From Bremia lactucae (Eukaryota > Oomycota > Peronosporomycetes > Peronosporales > Peronosporaceae): a stretch of DNA of 14,129 bases. Each line of letters opens with the position of its first letter. The stretch's first letter is position 1. The DNA is taken from contig NC_090611.1 of NCBI RefSeq assembly GCF_004359215.1, positions 310,292 through 324,420 of the forward strand, read 5' to 3'. The notes beneath the pieces are model-generated. The model did not search any database, had not been told where the DNA came from, and saw only the letters and a program-made list of their open reading frames with translations. Shown here in pieces: positions 1 through 8,522 of this stretch. The translations under genes were made by a program, and so were the position numbers.

Positions 1-145
1 TCACCCCGCATGAATTGTTCCTTCATGCGATGGAATTTAAAATGATGGATCTGACCAATCAAAAACATTTTAAAAATTAAGTGGTCATTTAGCGACCACT
101 CCATCTAATGACATTCAGAGTGATTGTCGTTTAAGGGAGGGGTGA
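1..145 (+). pseudogene. 3' internal tail of LTR retroelement A, with polypurine tract
   Basis: This segment lies directly upstream of a 451-bp LTR and ends in the purine-rich run AAGGGAGGGGTGA (133-145), the expected position and composition of the polypurine tract that primes plus-strand DNA synthesis. Frame 3 is open from the window edge to a TAA at 78-80 (25 codons), which may be the last residues of pol, but I do not recognise the peptide. A 7-bp stem, AGTGGTC/GACCACT (80-86 and 94-100), follows the stop codon. Seen: purine tract, LTR adjacency, hairpin. Inferred: this is the 3' end of a gypsy-type element whose body lies left of the window. Confidence 0.55.
133..145 (+). promoter_or_regulatory. 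Polypurine tract of element A
   Basis: The run AAGGGAGGGGTGA abuts the first base of the LTR at 146. Its position makes the following LTR a 3' LTR and not a solo LTR. Confidence 0.55.
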
Positions 146-596
146 TGTAACGGGGTGTATCGTTACATGAAATTAACACTTAAAGGTTGTTAATTAATAT
201 ATTATCTAAAAGGTAGATAATATTTGGAGGATATTACTTTATATAGTAATGTCCTGAATTCTTATCCATAAATAGGTATAGACCATTATGTCTATTTATT
301 CCGCAGACTAATCAGCTGTAGAAGTAATCAAAGAGAGTTACAAGATAAGATAGATAAGAATTCATTTACATGTTTAGTACTAGTTTATAGTTAAGTCAGC
401 ATTTACAAAGATAGATTAAGAGACACTTAACTATATTAATACAGTTTTCATTTTACACTCTTAAGCTAACTTGCCTTAAGAGAAGTCTTCCTCTATGCGT
501 ACAGTGTACGTCACCTAACGAAAGGCACCACTCACAACTGAAGCAGTGTGAAGTGGACTTGTACTGAAACAGTACAAGTCGCAGTGCCCCGTTACA
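146..596 (+). repeat. LTR of element A (3' LTR), 451 bp
   Basis: The repeat starts TGTAACGGGG and ends CCCCGTTACA, a 10-bp terminal inverted repeat of the TG...CA type. A second, diverged copy stands at 3567-4000 and matches it over its whole length, which proves the unit. It contains several perfect stems: 201-208/214-221, 233-238/245-250, 458-465/475-482, 498-502/506-510 and 556-565/571-580. The flanks are GGTGA on the left and TCACC on the right, so no direct target duplication is visible here. This fits a 3' LTR whose left target copy lies outside the window. The base after the LTR is in frame with copia pol, so A inserted into B. Confidence 0.88.
556..580 (+). repeat. Perfect 10-bp stem-loop near the 3' end of LTR A
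   Basis: GACTTGTACT (556-565) and AGTACAAGTC (571-580) are exact reverse complements around the 5-nt loop GAAAC. The same position in the solo LTR (3960-3984) keeps only the inner GTACT/AGTAC part. Confidence 0.8.
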
Positions 597-2637
597 TCAC
601 CAATCGAAGTGCTAACAAACCAAGTGCCAGATTTACGGAACATCGTGGCTTTCGGTTCTGTGTGTACCGTGTATCGAAAATCAGGCAAGAATTCACACGT
701 ACAACGGTCTCAGGTAGGGATTATCATTGGACGAAGTGATGAAGTCAAGGGGTTCAGTGTTTTTCATGCAGAAAGCCAATAAGTTTACTGTTACGCAACA
801 CGTGCAGTGTTGAAACTTTGATCACGGATCAGAATAATTAGCTTCAGAAAACATTGACTTTTGAAGATCAAGGAAAAGAAGTATCCCATTCGAACCCAAG
901 TTCAAGACAGGTGTTAAGAAGACTAAGACCTGGAAAAGGGATGTGCATCAAACTAGAAGTAAAGCCAGGTCAAATGAAGTAATACAGGCTCGGAAGGAGC
1001 CAATGATACCTGCGCAAGTCGTTGCCCATGTCTATAAAAGGGACCCTAAGCATTATGGTGAAGCTATGAAAAGTTCGAAATGCGGAGGGTGGAAGAAAGC
1101 AATGACTGAAGAATTAAAGGCATTGGAAGATAATGGGGTGTGGGTATTAATTAAGCGACCGCCCCACAGTAACGCCTTACACACTAAATGGGTGAACAAG
1201 ACGAAGGCTGATTCGAATGGAGATATCGAACGACGAAAGGCCAGGCTTGTGGCATGTGGTAATGATCAGGTATATGGAATAAATTATGAATTCACTTTTG
1301 CTGCTGTTATGGATATGTTAACAGTTAAAGTGTTGCTGGCATCGGCGGCCACTTGGGGAGTTCCAGCCAAGCATGGAGATATTCCGAATGCCAACGTTTA
1401 GGCAGATAAAGAGCCAGGATGAAGATATACCTCCATGTACCGCAATCGATGGAATTGGGTACAGAAATCTTAAGAAATTTAGAAATTGGGGCGTCAAAGA
1501 CAAACAAGCAGTTGTTTTGGAATTACGAAAAAGTTTGTACGGCTTGAAATAGGCCGGGCGTCTATGGAGCCAATTGCTACATAAAAAACTGAAAGAAGCA
1601 GGGTTTCGACAATGCATCTCAGACATGTGTCTTTATTGGAAACGCGACAATATTGGTATTGTTGTCGTAGGTGTATATGTCGATGATCTTCTGGCTACAG
1701 GTACAAGCTCAACGGCTGTAGAAGATCTTTTTACTGGATTGAAGAATTTATCCATCAAAGATCTGGGTCAATTAGCAAGTTTCTCGGAATACGAGTGAAA
1801 CTCGAAGATGCTCAAGGCTTTATCCTCGATAAGGAGGAGACTATCTCATAAATTTTGCTTGAGCATGAAATGCTGGAAGCGAATCCACGCGTGCACCAAT
1901 TGGCGCTGACTGCCATGAAGTGGCAACAAGCGATGTCATCTTTCTCGAGAACTCACCGAAGGATGGGGTACCCACAATTAATGATTTGTAATCACTTGTT
2001 GGATCTTTTTTGTGGGTATCGAGGTGCACTAGACCTGATATAACTTTCGTGGTTCACAAGGCTACGAGACAGACACACAAGCCCAAGACTACAAGACTGG
2101 AAGCTCGCGAAAAGGACATATAAGGAACCAAGGCTCTAAAGCTAGAAATGAAGCAAGAGAAGTGCACCGGCATATGTTTGGAGTCGTACAGTGACGCTGA
2201 CTTTGCAGCTAACAAACAAAATCGAAAGTCGCTTACCGGAGGCATTTTACTCCTCAACGGTATGGCTACTGGTTGGAAGTCCAAAAATACAGGGAGGATT
2301 TGCTTTGTCATCAATGGAAGCCGAGTTTGTAGCAGCTTCGGAAGTTGCAAGGGACCTATCGGGCGTACGTGAAATGCTTATGGAAATTGGTTTGAAGCCA
2401 GCCTTACCAATGGTTATGCACGTGTACAACCAAGCAGCTATAAGCCAAGTTACGGGTGAAGCATCGTCGACAAAAGCCAAGCACATCGATGTGCGAATCA
2501 AGTTCTTGTGCGATTATGTAAAAAAGGCTAATTTCAGCTCATTATGTGAAGACCGAACTAATGCTAGGTATTTACTCACTAAGGCGTTAGATACGCGCAA
2601 GATTCAAGAATTGCGAACGTTGATGCATATCAACTAA
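597..2637 (+). pseudogene. Broken copia pol: integrase C-terminal region, reverse transcriptase, RNase H
   Basis: From 597 the frame reads SPIEVLTNQVPDLRNIVAFG, the start of the SH3-like integrase tail, and continues to GIIIGRSDEVKGF before a TAA at 780. Reverse transcriptase starts in the 943-1401 frame (ALHTKWVNKTKADSNGDIER, KARLVACGND, KHGDIPNANV). A frameshift leads to LRKSLYGLK-stop-AGRLW, where TAG at 1550-1552 interrupts the usual SLYGLKQAGR block. The 1574-1798 frame keeps the catalytic YVDD at 1676-1687. The connection region follows as RAPIGADCHEV and SLVGSFLWVSRCTRPDI. RNase H begins in one frame (SYSDADFAANKQNRKSLTGG) and finishes in another (ALSSMEAEFVAASE, SSTKAKHIDVRIKF), ending with TAA at 2635-2637. 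The block HVYNQAAIS has Tyr where related RNases H carry Asp. The domain assignment is secure; the protein is not functional. Confidence 0.9.
1676..1687 (+). other. Intact YVDD reverse-transcriptase motif of element B
   Basis: TATGTCGATGAT encodes the metal-binding YVDD box, in the context GVYVDDLLATG. It is unmutated although the surrounding gene is broken, in contrast to the YVND of element C. Confidence 0.85.
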
Positions 2638-2659
2638 GGGCTAGAAGTGAGCATATGAC

Positions 2660-2669
2660 AAAGGAGGAG
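2660..2669 (+). promoter_or_regulatory. Polypurine tract of copia element B
   Basis: AAAGGAGGAG lies 22 bases after the pol stop and directly before TGTTG at 2670. Element C has the equivalent GAGGAGGAG followed by TGTTG. Confidence 0.7.
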
Positions 2670-3094
2670 TGTTGAAATATTCACAAAGAAGGTGCATAGG
2701 GCAACGCTTCAAGTTACGCGAAGAGAAAGTGGGTAATGCGACTTTTCCAGATACAAACAAAGAAGGTACAGTGAGCGCAAATTAAGGGCTCATTACTCAC
2801 CTAGGTTACACTGTCGCATGCTCTATGACGTGTCGGATACTAATTAACTCATATAAGGTAATTTAAGACAAGCTAATTAGTGATGCATAAGAAGGATTAA
2901 GATAATACACATTAGTTTCCGATTTCCTACTTCGTCAATAAGCTTCCTATTCTACACCAATTTAACCGTTGCGACACTTAATGCGTTGCGCACGCTTTTA
3001 CTATCGACGCCGCGACGAAAGGCCAAAACGAGCGGGAATGCTTTTCTCGAGTTTCTTGTCAAATTCGTGACGCGGAATATGTTGTACTTTAACA
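2670..3094 (+). repeat. 3' LTR of copia element B (right end uncertain)
   Basis: The repeat begins TGTTGAAATATTC immediately after the polypurine tract, matching the TGTTG start of the C element LTRs. Only the left end is supported. The proposed right end, TTTAACA at 3088-3094, roughly mirrors TGTTGAAA and gives 425 bp, but the partner 5' LTR is outside the window. Bases 2986-3186 contain a 66-codon open frame with no recognisable feature, which I treat as chance. Confidence 0.45.
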
Positions 3095-3566
3095 AGTATG
3101 CATTTTGCCAGGTTGCACTGTACGGCAAAGACTTTTATAGTGCCGGACGGACACCATGCATCTCTTCTGAAACCGTGGGTGGATAGCGTTATTAAAAGAC
3201 ACTCTTATCTCGCGCGTGCTTTCCGTGGGGTGACTCGAAGTTGGTACGTACGGCATCTTGAGTCTCGGAGTAATTGAAAGTATTTGGTTTTAGAGTGGCG
3301 TAGCTTTCATCATTGGTAGATTGCAGGGGCCAAAAGTAACCCTTGAGTTTTAGTTTTTGAAGTTACAGTCATTTTTTTGTAACTTTTTGCGATAAAGATT
3401 TTAAAAAAAAACATGAAAGACCGTCGCAATAATTATTGCGACGGCTTTTTATTCGCTTGGGTATCTGCAGAAAGCAAGACTTAAAAGTTCCTTTGCTAGC
3501 CAACTACGCGTTGTAAGACATTTGCAATTCTTTTGGCAAGATTGACTGATACACAAAGATTGACAC
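3095..3566. other. Unassigned intergenic stretch
   Basis: No coding frame or mobile-element homology was recognised between the presumed B LTR and the solo LTR. The stretch is AT-rich, with T and A runs around 3370-3410 and the palindrome at 3421-3444. Confidence 0.5.
3421..3444. repeat. Perfect 24-nt palindrome followed by a T run
   Basis: The arms CCGTCGCAATAA and TTATTGCGACGG are exact reverse complements with no spacer. An A-rich stretch precedes it and CTTTTT follows, so pairing can extend outward past one mismatch with A-T and G-T pairs. The shape resembles an intrinsic terminator, but the setting is eukaryotic, so a transposon-end remnant or a transcript 3'-end structure is equally possible. 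Confidence 0.8.
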
Positions 3567-4000
3567 TGTAACGGGGTGTATACATGAAATTGACACTTAA
3601 AGGTTGTTAATGAATATATTATCTATAAGGTAGAGAATATTTGGAGAATATTACTTTACATGGTTATAGTATAAAAGCTTATCCATTGGTAGATATAGAC
3701 CATTATATCTAATTTCTCCGCGGTCCAGTCAGCGCTGGACGCGCGCAAAGAGAGAGACAGATAAGACTTAATTACATGTTTTGTATTAGTCTATATTTAA
3801 GTTAGTATTAAAAAAAAGAAACAGAAGAACTTAAATATATTAAATACTGTTTAAAGTAACCCTCTTTAAAGTAAGTGTTTAAAGAGAGTCTTTCTCATCA
3901 CGTACAAGTGTACATGAAGTGACGTGAGGCACCACTCGCACTAAAGTAGTGCGAAGTCGACTTGTACTGAAGCAGTACATATCAGAAGTGCCCCGTTACA
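3567..4000 (+). repeat. Solo LTR of the A family, 434 bp, with perfect target duplication
   Basis: It starts TGTAACGGGG and ends CCCCGTTACA, and is flanked on both sides by GACAC (3562-3566 and 4001-4005), a perfect 5-bp target-site duplication. No internal region is present, so this is a solo LTR left by recombination between the two LTRs of a full element. It aligns along its length with 146-596. Stems at the equivalent positions survive with changed sequence: CTCTTTAAA/TTTAAAGAG (3862-3870/3878-3886) and CGCACT/AGTGCG (3937-3942/3948-3953). Confidence 0.93.
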
Positions 4001-4005
4001 GACAC

Positions 4006-5328
4006 AAGAAGCAAAGATAATGTATTACATCAACTTGGATCAGAAAGAGCCGTTATTTTTTCTTACATAAAGCCTTGATACTATTCCAGCGATCAGTCAT
4101 CAATTCCTAAATTCTTTCCAGCAGATCAAGATGATGCAGGTTAGCAGGTGTCGGAGGATGCTTCGTGGGGGTGACTGGAATGTATATGAGAATCACCGAC
4201 AGATCCTGAAGCAGGAGGCAACGGAAATGAACGCTGTCGTTTCGCTTCGTCGAGAAATTTGATTAAAAAAATATCAATCCATTTCAAACGACCCCTGTTG
4301 CGTGTTTGACCACAACTTTGAAGCATTTTTTTCGATTTTACCTCAGACAAAACTCTTTTGTAATGCTGCAAGACGTGATGGCGCTCGCAAAAAGAGAAAC
4401 AAATACATGTCTTGCGCGTTAACAAGCGTGAGAAAAAATCGCATAAAAGTCTGTCGAACATATCGTAATTCATTAACAGAATTTCGAGCTCTAAAGCCAA
4501 ATCTTGTACTCGCATTTTGAAAAAGCTTTCGGCTTTGTCTAAGACGAATTGACCCCAACACGTATGCTTAATCGAGCCGCATGTCATGCCAAAGCAGTCC
4601 ATTCGAGCAGCAACCAGCGGTGCGTCTTTCTCGGCATACATTGTGAAGAATTGAATCGGAAACTTTGCCAACGCCTACTCTGCCACATTCGGTGCACCTC
4701 CACCGTTTTGGAACAAAATAAACTCGCGGCGTCAAAAGCCGATCACTTTTCGTTTTGCCACGAGCGAATCAATCCTTTGACGATCAATTCATACATGGTA
4801 ACGAATAAAATGTCCGAGTCAAGGCGTGTTCGAGATGATAGGCAAATTCGACATTCGAGTGCGTTCGAAGCAAAAGGTCTGCAAAATTTGAATACACTAA
4901 CAACTTCAACTAACTTTGCTCATATTTGCTAACACGAATCATGTATGGCTGTTGATTGCTGCTGGCGTCGTCGAGATGAGGCCATGAGCAGGAAACTCGT
5001 CCAGGATGGGCACAATCTCCCATTTAAAAGCTTTGGTAGCATCTTTGATGGATTTAAGCTACCATTTGCTGCCGTGGACATTAATTTCCGCGGCATCTTC
5101 CTCCATATTCAGCCTCCTCGAGACGCCGCTTCCGGGTGCACGAAGCACGCGTTGTACCATGACCGCTTAAGCAACTTGTGTTAATGATCAATACGTAAAC
5201 GCACAGACAGAAAGCACACAATATGATGCAAAAGGAGAGTATTATTTGTTTCGTTAATTCCTGCACTACTAGTAAATCTCATCCGCAAAAGAAATGAGGA
5301 GATGAAACTCCCACAGTCGCTCGACGCA
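4006..5328. other. Unassigned region between solo LTR and copia element C
   Basis: This 1.3-kb stretch has no recognisable mobile-element domain and is the only candidate for old host sequence besides 8523-8658. The minus strand carries interrupted open frames (listed separately); plus-strand frames over the same bases look like shadows. I see no splice-site arrangement that would join the minus-strand pieces convincingly. Confidence 0.4.
4141..4671 (-). pseudogene. Unrecognised minus-strand open frame, possible host gene relic
   Basis: The frame is open for 176 codons, longer than most of its surroundings, but its first codon is TTG and there is no ATG start; an in-frame TAG lies just upstream. 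The peptide is mixed: a Cys- and Phe-rich middle (TCICFSFCERHHVLQHYKRV) and a Ser/His-rich tail ending ASSDTC. A second minus-strand frame starts with ATG at 5106 (MEEDAAEINVHGSKW, then TAG), and a third piece lies between them, so the strand may hold a decayed gene of about 1 kb. I recognise no domain. It could equally be chance. Confidence 0.25.
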
Positions 5329-5333
5329 AACAT

Positions 5334-5416
5334 TGTTGAATGTGGAACATCAGGCGACAGTTCGTTGTTTCGTTGTCGTGCTGATGTGGCGGTTAGTGTG
5401 TTCTTATACCCCAACA
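5334..5416 (+). repeat. 5' LTR of copia element C, internally deleted (83 bp)
   Basis: It begins TGTTGAATGTGGAACATC and ends ATACCCCAACA. Against the 200-bp 3' LTR it matches the first ~55 and last ~20 bases but lacks about 125 bases (equivalent to 8377-8501) and has an 8-base near-tandem gain (TTTCGTTG). The arithmetic closes: 200 - 125 + 8 = 83. Confidence 0.9.
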
Positions 5417-5420
5417 GATT

Positions 5421-6117
5421 ATGAGTTCGAACGTGGGAGGCGAATGATGTCCTCAACATGGACAAGTACTTTGTATGGGATTTTTTGCTCGGATGAAATT
5501 AGCCAAGAAAAGGCTACTGGAGCACATCGACGCGGCGAAGGCACCAAGTGCCACCAGGGCCGACGTGTCGGTATGGAAAGTCAATGATATGAAGGCCTTC
5601 GCGATTGTGTGTACATCAATCACCCTAAGTTTACAGTCGATGGTTCGAAATGCTGGCACGACTGCAAAAGCTTGGGAGATATTAACGGTTTTTTTCCTTC
5701 GAAGAAGTATTCACAACCTTGTGCAGATGCGTCGGCAGCTGCATGAGTTCAAGATGCAGAAAAGAAATAGTGTAATGGATCACTTTCTGAAATTTGATGA
5801 GCTGTGCATGTCCATGTAAGCTATCGGAGACGAATTTTCGTCTGACGAGCAGCTCGTTATACTGCTTGGAAGCTTATCCGATGATTATGATCAGATCATC
5901 AGCATCATTGAAAACATGAGGGACATCGATCTATTCCAACCCAAATAAATGCCTCGACCTGAATACGAAGGAATTTCTGGCAAGGAGAAGAGTAAACTTG
6001 CATTGAAGGCTACAAGAAGCATCAAAGGCAAAGTTTCGGTCGAAGAAAACAAGAAACAAGCTTACCGGGGCGTGTTTCGTATGTGGAAAACAGGGTCACA
6101 AGAGACAAGACTGTTGA
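5421..6117 (+). pseudogene. Copia gag of element C, frameshifted, with intact CCHC zinc knuckle
   Basis: The likely start is ATG at 5421 (MSSNVGG), five bases after the LTR. A frameshift near 5445 leads to FFARMKLAKKRLLEHIDAAK, typical of copia-type gag (UBN2-like), then WEILTVFFLRRSIHNLVQMR. TAA at 5817-5819 breaks the frame, which resumes as DEQLVILLGSLSDDYDQI. A further shift near 6070 exposes CFVCGKQGHKRQDC at 6073-6114, a complete CX2CX4HX4C nucleic-acid-binding knuckle, followed by TGA at 6115-6117 where a Trp codon is likely. Gag would package the element RNA in virus-like particles. Family assignment is confident; the gene is non-functional. Confidence 0.85.
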
Positions 6118-6240
6118 AAAAAACAAACTAACAATAAGAATAACGAGCAAGCGTTTATTGTTAGTGAGCATGCCTCGGAAGGTTGGCTACTTGACGGTGG
6201 TGCGAGTAGTCATATGTGCCATACCAAGATGATTTTTTGA
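6118..6240 (+). pseudogene. Copia aspartic protease remnant of element C
   Basis: The zinc-knuckle frame continues through TGA 6115-6117 to GWLLDGGASSHMCH, the active-site block of copia protease, with the catalytic Asp at 6193-6195. The residue after Asp is Gly where Ser or Thr is usual. TGA at 6238-6240 ends the frame, and the downstream flap region is only weakly readable. Confidence 0.8.
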
Positions 6241-6569
6241 AGATTCGATCGTTGAATCGATCAGTTGGCATCTCGATCGCAAACGGGCAGACAGTTATGG
6301 CTGCTGGAATTGGTACGATTCGAGTTATTCTGTAAACAATGTGCCAACTCGGATTGAAGACGTGCTGTACGTTTCAGAGCTGGATCGCAGATTGCTATCA
6401 ATTTCTGCACTATTGGAAAAGGGTGGATGTGACTTTGACGAACAAAATATGTGTTATCAGGAATGGTCAAGATGCAGTGGCGAAAGTAAATAAATTGGGG
6501 AATTGGTTGTGATGGAATATGCAACATTAAGGTCGGCATTCACTAGCGAAGTGTTTAGTTGTGAAATTA

Positions 6570-6812
6570 AAGATGTAAGTCCCAGTGTGTGGCATGCACG
6601 ACTAGAACATCTACAATGAAGACGTTGAAAATCCTCCAAAATTGTGTAGAAGGAATGAATTTGCAAGCTACGAGTGATGATATCGATGATAGAGACGAAA
6701 TTTGAGAGGGATGTGTGACTGTTAAGTCGTCAGTCAAACGATTTCCAAGGTCAAGTCACGGCAAAGTGAAGACAGATCACTGCTCTAAATTGCTCACAGT
6801 GATGTGATGGGT
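6570..6812 (+). pseudogene. Pre-integrase and first part of integrase of element C
   Basis: SVWHARLEHLQ (6582 onward) is the His part of the HHCC zinc-binding region. The Cys pair appears as stop-E-G-C before VTVKSSVKRFPRSSHGKVK, so the first Cys has become TGA. After a frameshift, HSDVMG (about 6796-6813) is the beginning of the catalytic core with its first Asp. The rest of the core, including the second Asp and the Glu, is missing, and reverse transcriptase follows within about 20 bases. Confidence 0.8.
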
Positions 6813-6831
6813 TCAAAGGAGCCAAAGTATT

Positions 6832-7744
6832 ATGTGGAAAGAAGCGATAAAGGCCGAACTGAAGGCACTTAGTAGCAAAAAGACGTGGAGTCCCGTGGAC
6901 ACTTCACTAAACAAAAAGGTGATTAAATCTAAGTGGGTGTTCGCCATCAAGCGAAATGAAACGGTGATATTGAGCGATATAAGGCTTGGCTTGTGGGACT
7001 TGGTTTATCGTCAGACCTATGGAATTGATTACTACGACGCGTATTCTCCGGTCGCGAATATGAATTCAATTCGCGTATTTTTCGCGGTGTGTTGCCATTA
7101 TGGAAGGCTATATTCCAATATGATGTCGATACAGCATTTATAGATGGTGTTCTCGAGGAAGAGGTGTTTAATAATACCTTCGAGGGCGTTGAAATGCAAA
7201 CGAGTCAAGTGCTGAAGCTAGATCGAAGCCTGTATGGACTGGAAAAAGCTGCCGCAACACGGTTTAAGACTATTTCAAGTGTTTTTGAGATCATGGGGTT
7301 TGTGGCGTGTGTTTCGGATCCGTGTGCATTTGTTCGTCGATTTGACAATTTTTCATGGATTTACGTGACCTTATATGTCAACGACATGCTCATCGGTGGT
7401 CTTTCGTACGACTCTAACAAGCAAGATTCTGATGTGTTGTCTACTAATTTTCAGCTAAAGACACTAGGTAAAGTGCGATTATTGTGGGCATCAAAATTGA
7501 CTACAAGATGGAAGAGAAACAGCTCAAGATCAGTCAAAGCGCGTGTATAGCAAGAATCGTTGAAAAATTCAATCAAGATAATACTAGACCGGTGTATAAT
7601 CCCGGTGTGGAAGGCCAGAACATGATACAGTGTGAAGTGATGGACCCAAAAATGAAGAATCGTCCGTATCGTTCTTTGGTGGGTTCATTTTTGAACGTGG
7701 CACCGGCACAAGACCCGATATTGAATTCGCAATGTGTCAATTGA
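6832..7744 (+). pseudogene. Copia reverse transcriptase of element C, YVDD changed to YVND
   Basis: The frame from 6832 reads MWKEAIKAELKALSSKKTW and KSKWVFAIKRNE, then TYGIDYYDAYSPVANMNSIR. A frameshift near 7100 moves to FQYDVDTAFIDGVLEEEVFN, which holds the first catalytic Asp, then KLDRSLYGLEKAAATRF. The metal-binding box at 7374-7385 reads YVND in LYVNDMLIGG, so the first Asp of YVDD is now Asn. Another shift near 7490 leads to MGIKIDYKMEEKQLKISQSA and then YRSLVGSFLNVAPAQDPIL. Family assignment is secure. The catalytic change and the frameshifts exclude polymerase activity. Confidence 0.9.
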
Positions 7745-8310
7745 GTCGACACTTAGAAAACCAAGTGAAGAACGTTGGGATGCGGCCATCCGAGTGCTGC
7801 ATTATTTTAAGTCAACCGCTATGGATGGAATCTGCTAACGGAGCAAGTCACGTAGACTGCAGTTGAGTGCATTTAGTGACGCTGGTTGGGGCAGTAACAA
7901 GGATTATCGACGCTCAACATCAAGCGTGATGGTGATAGTCAACGGATCACCGTGATATTCAAGTAAGAAATGCAAAACAGTGTGTCGCTTAGCACTGCTG
8001 AAGCCGAATATGTGGCTCTTTCATTGTGCATTTAAGAAGTATTGTGGACTCAATCGCTATAGCTGGAGATGAAGGTCAAGATTGATGGTCCAGTAATGGA
8101 AGTGCGATCGTTATCGCGAAAAATGATGGATATTAAAGTCGTGCGAAGCACATTGATACGCTATCATTTTGTCCGTGATCAAGTCAAGAACAAGGTAATT
8201 CAGCTGCAGTAAATTGAAACCAAGTTACAGCTCGCTGATCTCCTGACCAAGACCATTTCGACAAAGAAGTTTTTATTTCTCGTGGCCAAGACCATTGTTG
8301 GAAACGTCGC
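7745..8310 (+). pseudogene. Copia RNase H remnant of element C
   Basis: Several frames and many stops. Recognisable blocks are NSVSLSTAEAEYVALSLCI (about 7977-8035), RYHFVRDQVKNKVIQLQ (about 8163-8212) and KLQLADLLTKTISTKKF (about 8223-8274), all standard for the copia RNase H and its C-terminal tail. The Ser-Asp block usual at the start of the domain is eroded. Confidence 0.8.
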
Positions 8311-8313
8311 GTC

Positions 8314-8322
8314 GAGGAGGAG
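8314..8322 (+). promoter_or_regulatory. Polypurine tract of copia element C
   Basis: GAGGAGGAG sits directly before the 3' LTR start TGTTG at 8323, as in element B. Confidence 0.75.
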
Positions 8323-8522
8323 TGTTGGAGGTGGAACATCAGGCGACGGTTCGTTGTCGTGCTGATGTGGCGGTTACTGTCGTGAATAACACAAGAAGAA
8401 GAGCAAGCGAGGTTGTTCCATTTAAGTATGTAACATGTTTTGGGGTTTTAGAAGGACCAATATGCTTTCCATTTCCCCCTGCACGAAGACATTCTTACGC
8501 AGTGTGTTGTCATACCTCAACA
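8323..8522 (+). repeat. 3' LTR of copia element C (200 bp)
   Basis: It runs from TGTTGGAGGTGGAACATC to ATACCTCAACA, with 5-bp terminal inverted repeats TGTTG/CAACA. It is followed by the target duplication AACAT. It represents the fuller LTR of the family in this window. The open frames crossing it (8295-8561, 8435-8647) are not coding. Confidence 0.9.

Larger units (their letters stand above)
597..3094 (+). mobile_element. Ty1/copia element B, 5'-truncated in the window by insertion of element A
   Basis: Recognisable copia pol segments run in the usual copia order: integrase C-terminal region, reverse transcriptase, connection, RNase H, then a polypurine tract and the start of an LTR. The 5' LTR, gag, protease and integrase core are absent because the element meets LTR A at 597 in the middle of the integrase region. 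Decay is moderate: the frame changes several times and at least four nonsense codons are visible, yet long stretches stay readable. The right end (3094) is a guess based on a TTTAACA that mirrors the starting TGTTGAAA; no target duplication could be checked. Confidence 0.75.
5334..8522 (+). mobile_element. Ty1/copia element C, both ends present, target duplication AACAT
   Basis: Both ends are defined: TGTTG at 5334 and CAACA at 8518-8522, flanked by the perfect 5-bp duplication AACAT (5329-5333 and 8523-8527). Inside, in order, are the 5' LTR, gag with a CCHC knuckle, protease, pre-integrase region, the start of integrase, reverse transcriptase, RNase H, polypurine tract and 3' LTR. At 3189 bp it is well short of a typical 4.5-5.5 kb copia element. 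The missing length is explained by loss of most of integrase and by a shortened 5' LTR. Numerous stops and frameshifts show it is dead. Confidence 0.92.

Noticed and set aside
548..739. 63-codon plus-strand open frame
   Set aside because: It crosses the LTR/copia junction in the wrong frame; the copia frame starting at 597 is the supported one.
2986..3186. Possible short secreted or effector protein
   Set aside because: No convincing signal peptide and no RXLR or LXLFLAK-type motif; it mostly overlaps the presumed LTR of element B.
3421..3455. Bacterial rho-independent terminator
   Set aside because: The shape fits, but everything else in the window is eukaryotic; kept as a palindrome only.
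4302..4932. Plus-strand open frames opposite the 4141-4671 minus frame
   Set aside because: No domains and no better composition than the opposite strand; likely shadows.
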